From NCBI GenBank assembly GCA_963757125.1, contig CAVWQP010000009.1, forward strand, positions 992,001 to 1,056,000: 64,000 nt of DNA, read 5' to 3'. This document shows, in pieces, positions 8,908 through 18,395 of this stretch. Source of the DNA: CAVVSD01 sp963757125 (GTDB lineage: Bacteria; Actinomycetota; Thermoleophilia; Solirubrobacterales; Solirubrobacteraceae). Under the pieces are notes generated by a model, which saw only the letters and a list, made by a program, of their open reading frames with translations, did no database searches and was not told the origin of the DNA. Each line of letters starts with the position of its first letter. Positions within the stretch are counted from its first letter, which is position 1. The position numbers and the translations under genes are program-made.

Positions 8908-9596
8908 CCGTGCTCCTTGGGAGGGTGGGGTCGCGCCGACACTACGTCTGGGCCGTGCGTCACCCATCGGTGATCGTCCGCTTCGTCGCTCAGTGGTTCA
9001 CCCGGATGCGATGCGCTGCTTCGCCGGGCCTGACGCGCGATCGCTCGCATCATGGCGCCGCGCGCGAGCGCGGCGAACGGATCGACGATCGGCCACATGA
9101 TCCGGAACCTGCGCCGCGCGGTGCGGTCGAGAGCCAGCCTCCGCCTCCTGGTGATCAGGATGCTCCCCCGCCCGTAGGGGACGACCGCCAGCGACCACGC
9201 GAGCTTGGCGACGCCAGGGCGTCGGAACCGGGCGAAGTCCTCGGCCGCGCATGTCGTACCGCCGGCGGGGGGCGTCCAGAGGAGACCGAGCACGACTTCG
9301 GAGTCGGGCCGCTCGCCAAGGAGGATCCAGGGGCTGTCGTCATCGAGTGCCTGCGCGAGACCCCATCGGCGGTCGGCGGCTGGCATGCGCTCGCCGCGAT
9401 GGCGCGCCGCGACGAGCTCCGGGACCCGCGCAACGGCAGTCAGCATGCGCGCGAGGCTCGCGTCGAGGAGATCGGCCTGCCAGATCGCGTCGTACACCGC
9501 GGCCGGCGTCGCGTCGACGCTGAGCTGCTGCACCGTTCGCGCGTCGTGCCGTGGGAGCACCGCGTCGATCAGAGCGCCTGGAGTCGGCCTGGGCAT
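8904..9596 (-). CDS. Hypothetical protein, SRPBCC/DUF2867-like
   Basis: 230 residues. The N-terminal half has the shape of an SRPBCC ligand-binding fold (QQLSVDATPAAVYDAIWQADLLDASLARML), with a later WILLGERPDSEVVLGLLWTP strand pair and RGSILITRRRRLALD. No catalytic residues are recognised; a lipid- or polyketide-binding role would be a guess. The TGA overlaps the ATG of the LPFTG gene (ATGA), so the two are likely translationally coupled. A CCGATG sequence lies upstream but no convincing operator, so it may also have its own promoter. Confidence 0.6.
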   Translation of the reverse strand: MPRPTPGALIDAVLPRHDARTVQQLSVDATPAAVYDAIWQADLLDASLARMLTAVARVPELVAARHRGERMPAADRRWGLAQALDDDSPWILLGERPDSEVVLGLLWTPPAGGTTCAAEDFARFRRPGVAKLAWSLAVVPYGRGSILITRRRRLALDRTARRRFRIMWPIVDPFAALARGAMMRAIARQARRSSASHPGEPLSDEADDHRWVTHGPDVVSARPHPPKEHG

Positions 9597-9668
9597 GGCA
9601 CGAATCTGCAGGATCGGCGCGCTCCGGCCATCGGGGCGGAGGCCTCGTGGCGCTCAGTGCTTCGGAGG

Positions 9669-10428
9669 TCACACGCCGAGTGCGACGCTCAGCGCGAGCA
9701 TGAGCGCGCCGCCGCGACGGCCCCGCGGTCGCGTCACGCCAGGTGGTCCGCGTGAAGGCGTGCGGCACGATCTCCACAGCGACGAGGGACAGCATCGCTC
9801 CCGCCGCGAACGCGAACGAGACCGGCAACAAGCCGTCGATCTTCTCCACGAGCAGGTACGCGGCGATCGCCCCGACCGGCTGCGGCGCGCTCGTGAGCAC
9901 GGCAGCCCAGAACTGCTGCGCGCGGCTGAAGCCGGCGTCGTGCATCGGGATCGCCGAGGTCGTGCCCTCCGGCACGTTCTGCAGGGCGATCGCCAGGATG
10001 ACGAACAGGCCGAGGCCCTGCCGGTCCGAGGCATAGGCGGTGCCCATCGCAAACCCCTCGGGGATGCTGTGGACGAAGAGCACGGCGACCACGAGCAGCG
10101 ACGTGCGGACGCCGCCGCCTCGGAGGGCACCGACGTGCACGTCACGGCCGGCGAGCATCACGCGCGTTGCCGCCAGGAAGGCGATGCCGGCGAGAAGCCC
10201 TCCGACAACGCCCCCCACGCTGCCCTCCTGCAACGCGGGCCGGAGCAGGCCGACGACGGACGCCACGCCCATCAGCCCCGCTGCCAGCCCCCAGAGCAGC
10301 GGGCGCAGGACGATCGCGCGCTCTCCGAGAGCGAACACCGGGATCGCACCAAGCCCTGTCGCGAGCGCTGTGCCGACGCCGGCCAGGAACAGCACGACGA
10401 GGTCAGCCGGCAGGTCGGCTCCTGCCAC
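9669..10428 (-). CDS. ZIP-family divalent metal transporter (one frameshift near the end)
   Basis: About 250 codons with seven or eight membrane helices. The metal-binding helices are clear: HSIPEGFAMG, then IALQNVPEGTTSAIPM, with the C-terminal FAFAAGAMLSLVAVEIVPHAF. The last helix is reached only after a frame change at the CCCC run 9721-9724; adding one base gives AGAVAAALMLALSVALGV and a stop at 9669. The GTG at 10428 overlaps the end of the upstream USP by 26 nt, implying coupling; a shorter start is possible. It imports Zn, Fe or Mn into the cytoplasm (family knowledge). Confidence 0.78.
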
Positions 10429-11200
10429 TGGGCACGACGATCGCGGGGCGGTCCGTGTGGTGCAAGACCGCGATCGCCGCGCTCCCGAGCATGATCTCGC
10501 GCGCAGCCGATCGCCCGCGTGATCCCACAAGGATCGCTGCGGCGCCGATCGTCACCGCGTGGCGCACGAGGCCCTCCGCCACGGCGCGACCGGTTCTGGC
10601 CTCCTCGACGGTGAACGTCGCCACATCGCGGCCGGAGAACAGCCTCGTCGCCGCCTCACGCGCGCGGTCCGCGCCGGGAGAGCCGTCGTCGCCGACGAGG
10701 ATCGGACCCTCCGGCGCGGCCTCGCGCTCCCGCGTCATCACGAGGCGTGGGACGACGAGGGTCGGCACGGGACAGGTGTGAGCGGCCTGGTCGGAGACGC
10801 TGCCGAGCACCGCGCGCGGACCGGTCAGACCACGCGATCCGACGACGAGCATCTCGGCGTCGAGTTCCTCTGCCAACGATGCGAGCTCGAGCCCCTGGGC
10901 GCCGTAGGCGCGCTTGAGGACCGGCTCGGCCTTCCAGCCGGCCGCCTGGGCGAGGATGACACCCTCGGCAGCGATCCGCTCGGCCTCGGCCGCAGCCTCC
11001 TGCTCCAGCAGGTCGATCATCTCGCGCACGGTCTTCGTGCGCTCCGACGCACGCGGGCGCAGCTCGGCCGCCGCGAACGGTTCGGCCCACAGGTGGGCGA
11101 TGCGAACATGGCGTTCCGGCAGCAGCCGTGCGCCGAGCTCGATGGCGCCCGCGGCATCGGGTGAGCCGTCGTAGCCGACGAGGAGGCCGTGGTTCGTCAT
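10403..11200 (-). CDS. Universal stress protein, tandem UspA domains
   Basis: 265 residues, two UspA domains (about 1-145 and 155-260). Both keep the nucleotide motif: VGSRGLTGPRAVLGSVSDQ and VGSRGRSAAREIMLGSAA, so ATP binding is expected, and the N-terminus GLLVGYDGSPDA is canonical. GGGAGGATCCCC precedes the ATG. The ATG overlaps the FtsH stop (ATGA), and the 3' end overlaps the ZIP gene, placing it in the middle of the 13857-to-8360 minus-strand operon. Confidence 0.92.
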   Translation of the reverse strand: MTNHGLLVGYDGSPDAAGAIELGARLLPERHVRIAHLWAEPFAAAELRPRASERTKTVREMIDLLEQEAAAEAERIAAEGVILAQAAGWKAEPVLKRAYGAQGLELASLAEELDAEMLVVGSRGLTGPRAVLGSVSDQAAHTCPVPTLVVPRLVMTREREAAPEGPILVGDDGSPGADRAREAATRLFSGRDVATFTVEEARTGRAVAEGLVRHAVTIGAAAILVGSRGRSAAREIMLGSAAIAVLHHTDRPAIVVPSGRSRPAG

Positions 11201-12935
11201 GGGGATCCTCCCATGGAGTGGGAGTAGGAGGGCGGCGCCGACGACTGCAGGCCGGCAGCTGCGGCCGCCTCGTCGCTGTCGAACGTCTCAGCGACGAGGA
11301 GGGCGTCCGCGAGCCGATGGAGCGCGTCCTCGTGCGTGCGCAACAGCTCCGTGACACGGCCGTGCGCCCGCTCGACCGTCGCGCGGACCTCGTCGTCGAC
11401 CAGCCGGCGCGTCTCGGGAGCGATGCTGTCGAGCGGCCAACCCGCCTCCTCCGGCTCCAGCACCGCGATCGGACCCACCGCCTCGCTCATGCCGCAGCGC
11501 CGACCATGTTGCGGGCGACGCCGTACGCGCCGGATGTCGTCCTCGGCGCCGGTGGTCACCTCGGGGAAGGTGATCTCCTCGGCGACACGCCCGCCGAGCG
11601 CGACGTCGATCGATGCCTCAGGTAGGCGCGGTCGTAGTTGAACCGATCGCGATCGGTGCGGCGAGGGTCACCCGAGCGCAGCACCGCGCGGGACGATCGA
11701 CACCTTGCGGACGGGTCGGCGGCCGGGCTGAGCATGGCGACGACGGCGTGGCCGGACTCGTGGACGGCGACGCGTCGGCGGTCGTCGGGGATCAGCAGGA
11801 TCTCGCGTTCGCTGCCGAGGACGAGACGCTCGAGCGCGTCGAGCAGATCGTGCATCGTGACGACCTGTGTCGCGTCGGGCCGCGGTGAGGCTGCCCTCGT
11901 TGACGATGTTGGCGAGATCGGCGCCGACCATGCCGCTGGTGGCGGAAGCGAGCTGATCGAGGTCGACGTCGTCGGCGAGTGGCGTATCGAGTGTGTGGAC
12001 CGCGAGGATCTCGCTACGCCCCGCCGTGTCAGGCGGTTGCACGGCGACGTGGCGGTCGAAGCGCCGAGGCCGCAGGAGAGCGGGATCGAGGACGTCGGGC
12101 TTGTTGGTCGCGCTGAGGACGATGACGCCGATCGACGGGTCGAACCCGTCGAGCTCGGTGAGGATCTGGTTCAGCGTCTGCTCGCGCTCCTCCGATGCCA
12201 CCGGGCGAGTTGGCACGGGAGCTGCGGTTGCGGCCGATCGCGTCGAGCTGGTCGATGAACACGATCGCCGGGGCGGCGTGCTTGGCCTTCGTGAAGAGGT
12301 CGCGGATGCGCGAGGCGCCGACGCCGACGTAGAGCTCGACGAACTCCGACGCGGACACGGAGAAGAACGGCACCTCGGCCTCGCCGGCGAGGGCGCGCGA
12401 CAGGAGCGTCTTCCCGGTGCCGGGGAGGCCCGGTCAGGAGCACCCCGTGCGGGACGTGCCCGCCCAGCGCGCGGTACTTCTCGGGATGGCGCAGGTAGTC
12501 GCCGATCTCGGACAGCTCGGCCTTCGCCTCGTCCACGCCAGGCGTCGCCAGGCGCGCCCGAGATCGGCCGATGCCGCCTATGCCACCGCCCGCCTGCCGC
12601 CGGATCATCCAGATGAACAGCCCGCCGATGACGGGGATCGGGAGCAGCTGATGAGCCTGGAGAGCGCGCTGGAGCCCGTGTCGACCGGGTCGGCGTCGAT
12701 CGCGACGCGCGACGCGCTCAGTCGGCGCTCGAGGGCCGCGCCGTCGACGAACGACGGGATGCCGGTGGTGAAGCGGTCGATCTTCACGGTGCGCGCGAAA
12801 CGGCCGCCGGTGTAGGCCACCTCGCAGGCGCAGCTCGTGCGGACGTGCGTCGCCGCTGCCCGCGATGCTCGCGACGACGCCGGCGAACACGAGCAGCATC
12901 ACGATCCAGGCGATCGTGAAGCCGATCGTGGCCAC
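11197..12935 (-). CDS. ftsH: FtsH-family AAA protease (multiple frameshifts)
   Basis: All parts of FtsH are present in order but in at least five frames. They are an N-terminal membrane helix (MATIGFTIAWIVMLLVFAGVV), an extracytoplasmic stretch (AYTGGRFARTVKIDRF), a second helix, Walker A at about 12400-12430 (GPPGTGKT once the GGGG run 12422-12425 is shortened by one), and Walker B near 12242-12262. The second region of homology (RPRRFDRHVAVQPPD), the zinc site HESGH (11748-11762) and the C-terminal helices follow. Walker B reads FIDQLD, with Gln replacing the usual catalytic Glu. The start is GTG 12935. Function would be membrane-protein quality control. It lies between two USP genes and is coupled to the second by an ATGA overlap. 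Whether it is a pseudogene or a mis-sequenced gene cannot be decided here. Confidence 0.75.
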
Positions 12936-12993
12936 GCTGGGTCTGCCGGTTGGCCGAGCCGTCTCGGTGTCGGCGGCGGGGGCGGCACGCGAG

Positions 12994-13857
12994 TCAGCTC
13001 CGGGTCGAGGCCGTCAGGTGCAGGTCGTCACCGGCGCTCTCGCGACGTCGCCGCGGGACGACGAGCGTCGGGCAGGTGCTGCTGCGGACAATCGGCTCGG
13101 ACACGCTCCCGAGCACGACGTGCGCGAGCCTCGCCCAGCGGCGCGAGCCGAGGACGAGGATGTCGGCACCGGCGCTCGCCTCGAGCAGACGAGGAATGGG
13201 ACCACCAGACAGGACCTCGGAGGACGTGTCCACGTCGGCGGCCCGCTCGAGAGCCTCGCGCGCCGCACGCGAGAGCTCGGCGCGGCGCTGCCCGGCCCAG
13301 CGGTCGAGCGCCGCCGGTTCGACCGCATCGCCGGCCAGCCACCACGCGGTCGTCTCGTGTGGAACGACCGCGACGAGATGCAGGTGCGCCCGCGTCGCCC
13401 GTGCGAGCTCGATGGCCGCCTCGACCGCGTCCTGCGAGCTGGCCCCGTCGTCGAAGCCGACGACGATGCGCCGGATCCCAGGCGCGACTGGATGGTCGTC
13501 GGGGACCACGAGCACCGCGGCGTGCGTCGAGTGCAGCACCTGGAGCGCATGATCAGCGTCGGACATGCGTCGCTCGGCGCGGTGTGACTGGAGCCGACAA
13601 CGATCATGCTCGCCCCCTCGTCGTCAGCCAGCTTGCAGAGCGCGTGGGCGGAGACAGGCCTGGGACGACGACGGTCCGGGTCCCGGGGGCGAGGTCGTCA
13701 CGGACGGCGCGAATCGCGCGGTCCGGCGGCGCCGCGCGTCGACGTGATGCGCCACCGGCGGCGGGAACGGGAGGCCCGGGTGCGGGTACACGGCGGCGAT
13801 CGTGAGCCGTGCGCCTGTCGCCTTGGCGATGATGCTCGGGGTGTCGGTGGTGGGCAT
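12994..13857 (-). CDS. Universal stress protein, tandem domains, N-terminally reduced (frameshifted)
   Basis: The C-terminal UspA domain is intact in one frame (GIRRIVVGFDDGASSQDAVEAA ... VLGSRRWARLAHVVLGSVSEP). The first domain is spread over other frames (GARLTIAAVYPHPGLPFPPP, GTRTVVVPG, KLADDEGASMIVVGSSH) and lacks the usual opening GYDGS strand-loop even when frames are joined. The ATG at 13857 is preceded by GGAG and by an island promoter with the shared operator at 13940-13954. It is first gene of the long minus-strand run USP-FtsH-USP-ZIP-hypothetical-LPFTG. Confidence 0.7.
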
Positions 13858-13887
13858 CGCAGAGCTCCGGATGGGTGGACGAGGTCG

Positions 13888-14023
13888 ATCGTGCCTCCCT
13901 TCCCGACACCCACCATCCGGGCGAACTGCGCGCCGTCATCCGTAGCCTCCCGCGAGGGCGGAGAACCACGCACATCGTCGTGGTGGATCACGGATGCGCC
14001 GTCGGGGAGCGAGCGCCTAGCGT
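13888..14023. promoter_or_regulatory. Divergent island-type promoter pair around one operator box
   Basis: Operator CCGTA-GCCTC-CCGCG at 13940-13954. Minus promoter: CGGATG 13919-13914, 35 bp from the box, with a weak CACGAT at 13893-13888. Plus promoter: CGGATG 13991-13996 and TAGCGT 14018-14023 (21-bp spacer), 51 bp from the box; the ATG at 14030 starts 7 nt after the -10, so that mRNA should be leaderless. Confidence 0.55.
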
Positions 14024-14029
14024 CGCTGG

Positions 14030-16687
14030 ATGGTCGAAGAACAGGTCCTGCGTGACGGCTCTGTCGTGGAGCTGCGGCGCGCCGAGCCGGCTGACACCCC
14101 GGCGCTGCACGCGCTCTATGACGGTCTCGGACCCGATGACGTTCGTCTGCGGTTCTTCAGCCCGACGGCAGATACCGACCGAGTGCTGCTGCGGCTCCTC
14201 GACCATGCCAACGTGAACGTCGTGGCCATGGCCGGACCGCGGCTCGTCGGCCACGGGATGTACGCGCCGCTCGGCGGCGACCGGGCCGAGGTGGCGTTCA
14301 CGGTCGCGCACGATGCGCAAGGCCATGGTGTCGGCACCCTGCTCCTGCAGCGCCTCGCCGTCATCGCGGACGCCGACGGCATCGCGACGTTCGTCGCGGA
14401 CGTGCTCCCGGACAACCACCGCATGATCGAGATGTTCCGCGAGAGCGGCTTCCACCCGGCGCTCCGCAGCGGCGCGGGCACGATCGAGGTGGAGCTGCCC
14501 ACCGCGCTCACGCCCGGGGCACTCGAGCGCTACCTCGAGCGCGAACGGTCAGCCGCCGTCGCGGGCGTGCGACACCTGCTCCAGCCCGACGGCGTCGTGA
14601 TCGTCGGTGCCTCCCGCCACCGCGGCACGGTGGCAGGGGAGCTGGTGCACAACGTGCTCGCCGCCGGCTACACGGGACCGCTGCATCTCGTCAACCACCA
14701 CGCGGACGAGGTGCAGGGCCGCGCTGCGTTCCGATCGCTGGACGAGGTGCCAGGTCCGATCGAGCTTGCCGTCATCGTCGTCCCGGCCGCCGCGGTGCTC
14801 GGCGTCGCGCGGGCGTGCGCCGCCCGGGGCGTGCACGCCCTCGTGGTGCTCGCGGCGGGCTTCGCAGAGGCCGGCCCCGACGGCGAGGCGCGCCAGGCCG
14901 AGCTCCTCGACGTGTGCCGATCGAACGGCATGCGGCTCGTCGGGCCGAACTGCATGGGGATCCGCAACAACGATCCGGCGGTCGCGCTCGACGCGACGTT
15001 CGCACCCCGGCCGCCCCGTCGCGGCCGGCTCGGGCTCCTGACGCAGAGCGGAGGCCTGGGTCTCGCCGCCATGGAGGAGGCGGAGCGTCGCCGCATCGGC
15101 CTGAGCGCCTTCCTGTCCGTCGGCAACAAGGCCGACATCTCCGGCAACGATCTGCTCGAGTGGTGGGAGCAGGACGACGACACCGACGCCGTCCTGCTCT
15201 ACCTCGAGTCCTTCGGGAACCCGCGCCGCTTCGCTCGCATCGCTCGGAGGGTCGCTCGCACCACGCCGATCGTGGCGGTGAAGGCCGGACGATCGAAGGC
15301 CGGCGCACGGGCCGCGGCGTCCCACACCGGGCGGCTCCTCGCCGCGTCGGACGCGACCGTCGAGGCGCTGTTCCACCATGCCGGCGTGATCCGCGTCGAC
15401 ACGCTGGAGGAGCTGCTCGACACCGGCGCCCTCCTCGCGGGCACGCCCGCGCCGAATGGACCCAGGGTCGGGATCGTCGGCAACGCCGGCGGGCTCGGCA
15501 TCCTCGCCCTCGACGCGTGTGAAGCGGGCGGGCTGACCGCTCCCGAGCTGTCCTCCGGCCTGCGCGACGCGATCGCGACCGCGCGACCGGGGGCGGCCAC
15601 CGCCAACCCTGTCGATCTCCTGGCGCATGCCACCGCCGCCCACTACGACGCGGTGATCCGGCAGCTGGCCGGCAGCGGCGAGATCGATGCGCTTCTGGCG
15701 ATCCATGTCCGGCCGATGGCGAAGACCGGGGAGGACGTGCCGGGGCTGCTCTGCGGTCTCGCGGCCGATCCACCCGGCGGCATCCCGATCGTGCCGGTGC
15801 TCATCGGAGATCCCCCCACCGGAGCGGACACGCCGACCTTCGCAGCGCCCGAGCCAGCGGCACGTGCCTTGGCGCGGGCATGGCAGCACCGCAGCTGGCG
15901 GGACACGACGCAGGAGCCGCTGTCGGCGCCGGCCGGCGTCGACGATGCGCAGGCCGCGGCGATCATCGCTCGCGTGCTCGGCGCCGGTGGTGGGTGGCTC
16001 GGGCCGGACGAGGTCGCCTCGCTGCTGTCGTGCTACGGGATCGTCACCCTTCCGCAGGAGGTCGCTGCGACGCCGGCTGCAGCCGGTCGCGCTGCCACGA
16101 GCCTCGGGCTGCCCGTCGCGGTGAAGGCCGTCGCGCCGGACCTCGTCCACAAGGGCGCCGTCGGCGGGGTCCGGACGGATCTCACGAGCGCAGCTGCCGC
16201 GCGCCGGGCTGCGGCGGAGGTGCTCGAGGCGGCGCGACGCGCCGGTCACGAACCCACGGGTGTGCTCGTGCAGCCGATGGCGTCGCCCGGTGCCGAGCTC
16301 CTGGTCGGCGTCGTCCACGACGAGCTCTTCGGGCCAGTGGTCGCCTGCGGCGCCGGCGGGTCGCTCGTCGAAGTCGTGCGCGACGTGGAGGTCCGCCTGG
16401 CTCCGCTCGCAGCACCCGACGTCGACGCGCTCACGAGCTCGCCGGTCGTGGCGCGCCTCATCTCGCACGCGGATGCCTCCGAGAGGGCTGTCGGCGACGT
16501 CCTGCGGCGGGTGTCGGCGCTCGCGGACGCGCATCCGGAGATCGCCGAGCTCGATCTCAATCCGCTCGTTGCGTCGCCCGGCGGGGTGATTGCCGTCGAT
16601 GCCCGCGTCCGGGTGCAGCTCACCCCGAGAACGCCGGAGAAGGCAGGAGGCGGACGCGGGTCAGCGCACCGTCGCCGTCCTCGATGA
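14030..16687 (+). CDS. GNAT acetyltransferase fused to ADP-forming acyl-CoA synthetase (Pat-like)
   Basis: 885 residues. The N-terminal GNAT domain spans about 1-170 (acetyl-CoA loop QGHGVGTLLLQRL). A CoA-binding domain (about 185-315), two succinyl-CoA-synthetase-like ligase domains with the phosphohistidine motif ASHTGRL (His432), and a C-terminal ATP-grasp module (about 650-870; PVAVKAVAPDLVHKGAVGGV) follow. This is the architecture of protein lysine acetyltransferases such as PatZ/Pat, but with GNAT first. The retained His432 and ATP-grasp suggest that synthetase activity may persist. It may acetylate metabolic enzymes such as acetyl-CoA synthetase. The leaderless start at 14030 follows an island promoter. 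The 3' end overlaps the convergent DUF5335 gene by 68 nt. Confidence 0.9.
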   Translation: MVEEQVLRDGSVVELRRAEPADTPALHALYDGLGPDDVRLRFFSPTADTDRVLLRLLDHANVNVVAMAGPRLVGHGMYAPLGGDRAEVAFTVAHDAQGHGVGTLLLQRLAVIADADGIATFVADVLPDNHRMIEMFRESGFHPALRSGAGTIEVELPTALTPGALERYLERERSAAVAGVRHLLQPDGVVIVGASRHRGTVAGELVHNVLAAGYTGPLHLVNHHADEVQGRAAFRSLDEVPGPIELAVIVVPAAAVLGVARACAARGVHALVVLAAGFAEAGPDGEARQAELLDVCRSNGMRLVGPNCMGIRNNDPAVALDATFAPRPPRRGRLGLLTQSGGLGLAAMEEAERRRIGLSAFLSVGNKADISGNDLLEWWEQDDDTDAVLLYLESFGNPRRFARIARRVARTTPIVAVKAGRSKAGARAAASHTGRLLAASDATVEALFHHAGVIRVDTLEELLDTGALLAGTPAPNGPRVGIVGNAGGLGILALDACEAGGLTAPELSSGLRDAIATARPGAATANPVDLLAHATAAHYDAVIRQLAGSGEIDALLAIHVRPMAKTGEDVPGLLCGLAADPPGGIPIVPVLIGDPPTGADTPTFAAPEPAARALARAWQHRSWRDTTQEPLSAPAGVDDAQAAAIIARVLGAGGGWLGPDEVASLLSCYGIVTLPQEVAATPAAAGRAATSLGLPVAVKAVAPDLVHKGAVGGVRTDLTSAAAARRAAAEVLEAARRAGHEPTGVLVQPMASPGAELLVGVVHDELFGPVVACGAGGSLVEVVRDVEVRLAPLAAPDVDALTSSPVVARLISHADASERAVGDVLRRVSALADAHPEIAELDLNPLVASPGGVIAVDARVRVQLTPRTPEKAGGGRGSAHRRRPR

Positions 16688-17012
16688 GCACGAGGCTCGG
16701 GAGCAGCCCCTTCGCCGAGTCACTGGCAATGCCGGTCGGACGGCTGATGAGGTGGCGCAGGATGGAGATCCGACTCGGCGTCGGTATCCGGACGGCGACC
16801 TCGACGACGTCTCTCCGTTCGTCGTACAGAAGCGCGTGCAGCACGCCGCGGGCGACGACGGCGCGCACATCGTCTCGCGACGTCACGTCGACGATGACGG
16901 GCGAGCCGGCGAGCTCCCATGACACGGCATCGAGGAAGGTCGACCAGTCGTCGGCGGCGAGGACACCGCCGACGCCGAGCGCCGGCAGAGGGCTGGTGAA
17001 GATCTGGAGCAT
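16620..17012 (-). CDS. DUF5335 family protein
   Basis: 130 residues, soluble. The characteristic order is seen: DDWSTFLDAVSWELAGSPVIVDVTS, LLYDERRDVVEVAV, ILRHLISRPTGIASDSAKGLL. This family is small, actinobacterial and uncharacterised, usually found near USP or redox genes. ATG 17012 is chosen because the longer upstream frame is Arg-rich and unlike the family. It overlaps the 3' end of the GNAT-synthetase gene and is divergent from the NRAMP-like gene. Confidence 0.75.
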   Translation of the reverse strand: MLQIFTSPLPALGVGGVLAADDWSTFLDAVSWELAGSPVIVDVTSRDDVRAVVARGVLHALLYDERRDVVEVAVRIPTPSRISILRHLISRPTGIASDSAKGLLPSLVLIEDGDGALTRVRLLPSPAFSG

Positions 17013-17050
17013 CCGGGCCTCCGTCGGGCTCGTCGTCGATTCGTCCCTGC

Positions 17051-17104
17051 ATCGTCTGCTCGACGCCGGGGACGCACATCCGTGACCACCCGCGGTCTCC
17101 CGCG
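17051..17104 (-). promoter_or_regulatory. Possible island-type promoter (DUF5335 gene)
   Basis: Minus strand: box CGCGG-GAGAC-CGCGG (17104-17090), CGGATG 17082-17077 and GACGAT 17056-17051 (20-bp spacer). The box is only 22 bp from CGGATG, so it would overlap polymerase contacts differently from the other sites. Confidence 0.35.
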
Positions 17105-17138
17105 TGATACGCCACATCCGCGGCGCAGGTGGACGCGC

Positions 17139-18395
17139 ATGCGTCCCCCGGTCCATCGTCTGCGCCGTCGGCGGCGTGGCCCACGAGCGACCCGGGCGCT
17201 CGTCGTGCTCGCGCTCCTCGGCCCGGGCCTGCTGGCTGGTCTGTCCGACGACGATCCCGCCGGCATCACGACCTACTCGGTCCTGGGCGCCGACTACGGC
17301 TACCAGCTTCTCTGGGTGCTAGGGGTCAGCGTGGCCGCGCTTCTCGTGTTCCACGAGATCGGGGCTCGTCTCGGGGTCGCCACGGGCAAGGGCCTCGGCA
17401 CGCTGCTGCGCGAACGCCACGGCGAGCGCTGGGCGCTGGTGGGACTCGCCGTCCTGCTTCCTGCCAACCTCGGGACGTGCTGCGCGGAGCTTGCTGGGAT
17501 CAGCGCCGCGCTGGCGCCGCTCGGCGTGCCGGCCTGGATCGCCGCCCCCGTCGCGGCGCTCGTCGTGACTGCGCTGATGTTCGCGGGCTCCTTCCATCGC
17601 GTGGAGCACGTGCTGCTGGGGCTGAGCGCGGTGTTCGTCACATACGCGGGTGCCTGCGTGCTAGCGCGACCGGACTGGGGCGCAGCGCTCCACGGGTTCG
17701 TCGTGCCGAGCGTGCCCGGTGGTGGTGCGGCCACCGTCATCATCGTCGCCACGATCGGCACCACGCTCGCGCCGTGGGGGCTGACGTTCATCCAATCTGC
17801 GGTCGTGGACAAAGGAGTCGGCCGCGAGCACCTGCGGCTGGAACGGTTCGACGTCTGGTCCGGCGCGGTGCTGACTGGGATCATCGGGGCGTTCGTCGTC
17901 ATCGCATGTGCCGCGACGCTGCACGTACGTGGCCAGAGCATCCAGGACGCCGGCGATGCGGCGAAGGCGCTCGAGCCGCTCGCCGGGTCTGCCGCATCGA
18001 CGCTCTTCTCGGTCGGACTGCTCGGTGCCGGGCTCCTGGCCGCCGCGGTGGTGCCCCTGGCGACGGCGTATTCGGTGTGCGAGGCGGTGGGGGCGGAGGC
18101 TCGTCTCGACGACGACTGGCGCACCGCGCCGCTGTTCCACCGTGCGTACGTCGCGACGATCGGCGTCGCGGCGATCATCGTGGCGATCCCCGGCCTGCCA
18201 CTGCTGACCGTGCTCGTCGGGTCGCAGACGCTGAACGCCGTGCTCCTGTGCCCGCAGCTCGTGCTCATGCGGCGGTTGGCGCGCGATCGCGCGCTGATGG
18301 CGGATCTGCGGCTCCACACGGTCGGCGCCGCGCTGTCTGCCGCCACGATCGTCCTCGTGTTCGGCTGCGTCGCAGCACTGCTGTTCGCTCCGTAG
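17139..18395 (+). CDS. NRAMP-superfamily divalent cation transporter with altered metal motifs
   Basis: About 418 residues with around eleven hydrophobic helices. Helix 1 reads GPGLLAGLSDDDPAGITTYSV where classical Nramp has the DPGN motif, and helix 6 reads TTLAPWGLTFIQSAVVD in place of the MPH motif. The fold is clear but the Mn/Fe-selective Met/His pair is absent, so substrate could differ (for example Mg, as in NRAMP-related transporters). ATG 17139 is used; an in-frame GTG at 17082 would add an Arg-rich 19-residue tail. It stands divergent from DUF5335. Confidence 0.83.
   Translation: MRPPVHRLRRRRRGPRATRALVVLALLGPGLLAGLSDDDPAGITTYSVLGADYGYQLLWVLGVSVAALLVFHEIGARLGVATGKGLGTLLRERHGERWALVGLAVLLPANLGTCCAELAGISAALAPLGVPAWIAAPVAALVVTALMFAGSFHRVEHVLLGLSAVFVTYAGACVLARPDWGAALHGFVVPSVPGGGAATVIIVATIGTTLAPWGLTFIQSAVVDKGVGREHLRLERFDVWSGAVLTGIIGAFVVIACAATLHVRGQSIQDAGDAAKALEPLAGSAASTLFSVGLLGAGLLAAAVVPLATAYSVCEAVGAEARLDDDWRTAPLFHRAYVATIGVAAIIVAIPGLPLLTVLVGSQTLNAVLLCPQLVLMRRLARDRALMADLRLHTVGAALSAATIVLVFGCVAALLFAP

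Noticed and set aside
14549..16534. Long open frame on the minus strand inside the GNAT-synthetase gene (661 codons)
   Set aside because: Composition is Arg/Gly/Asp-rich with no homology; it is a GC-driven shadow of the real plus-strand gene.
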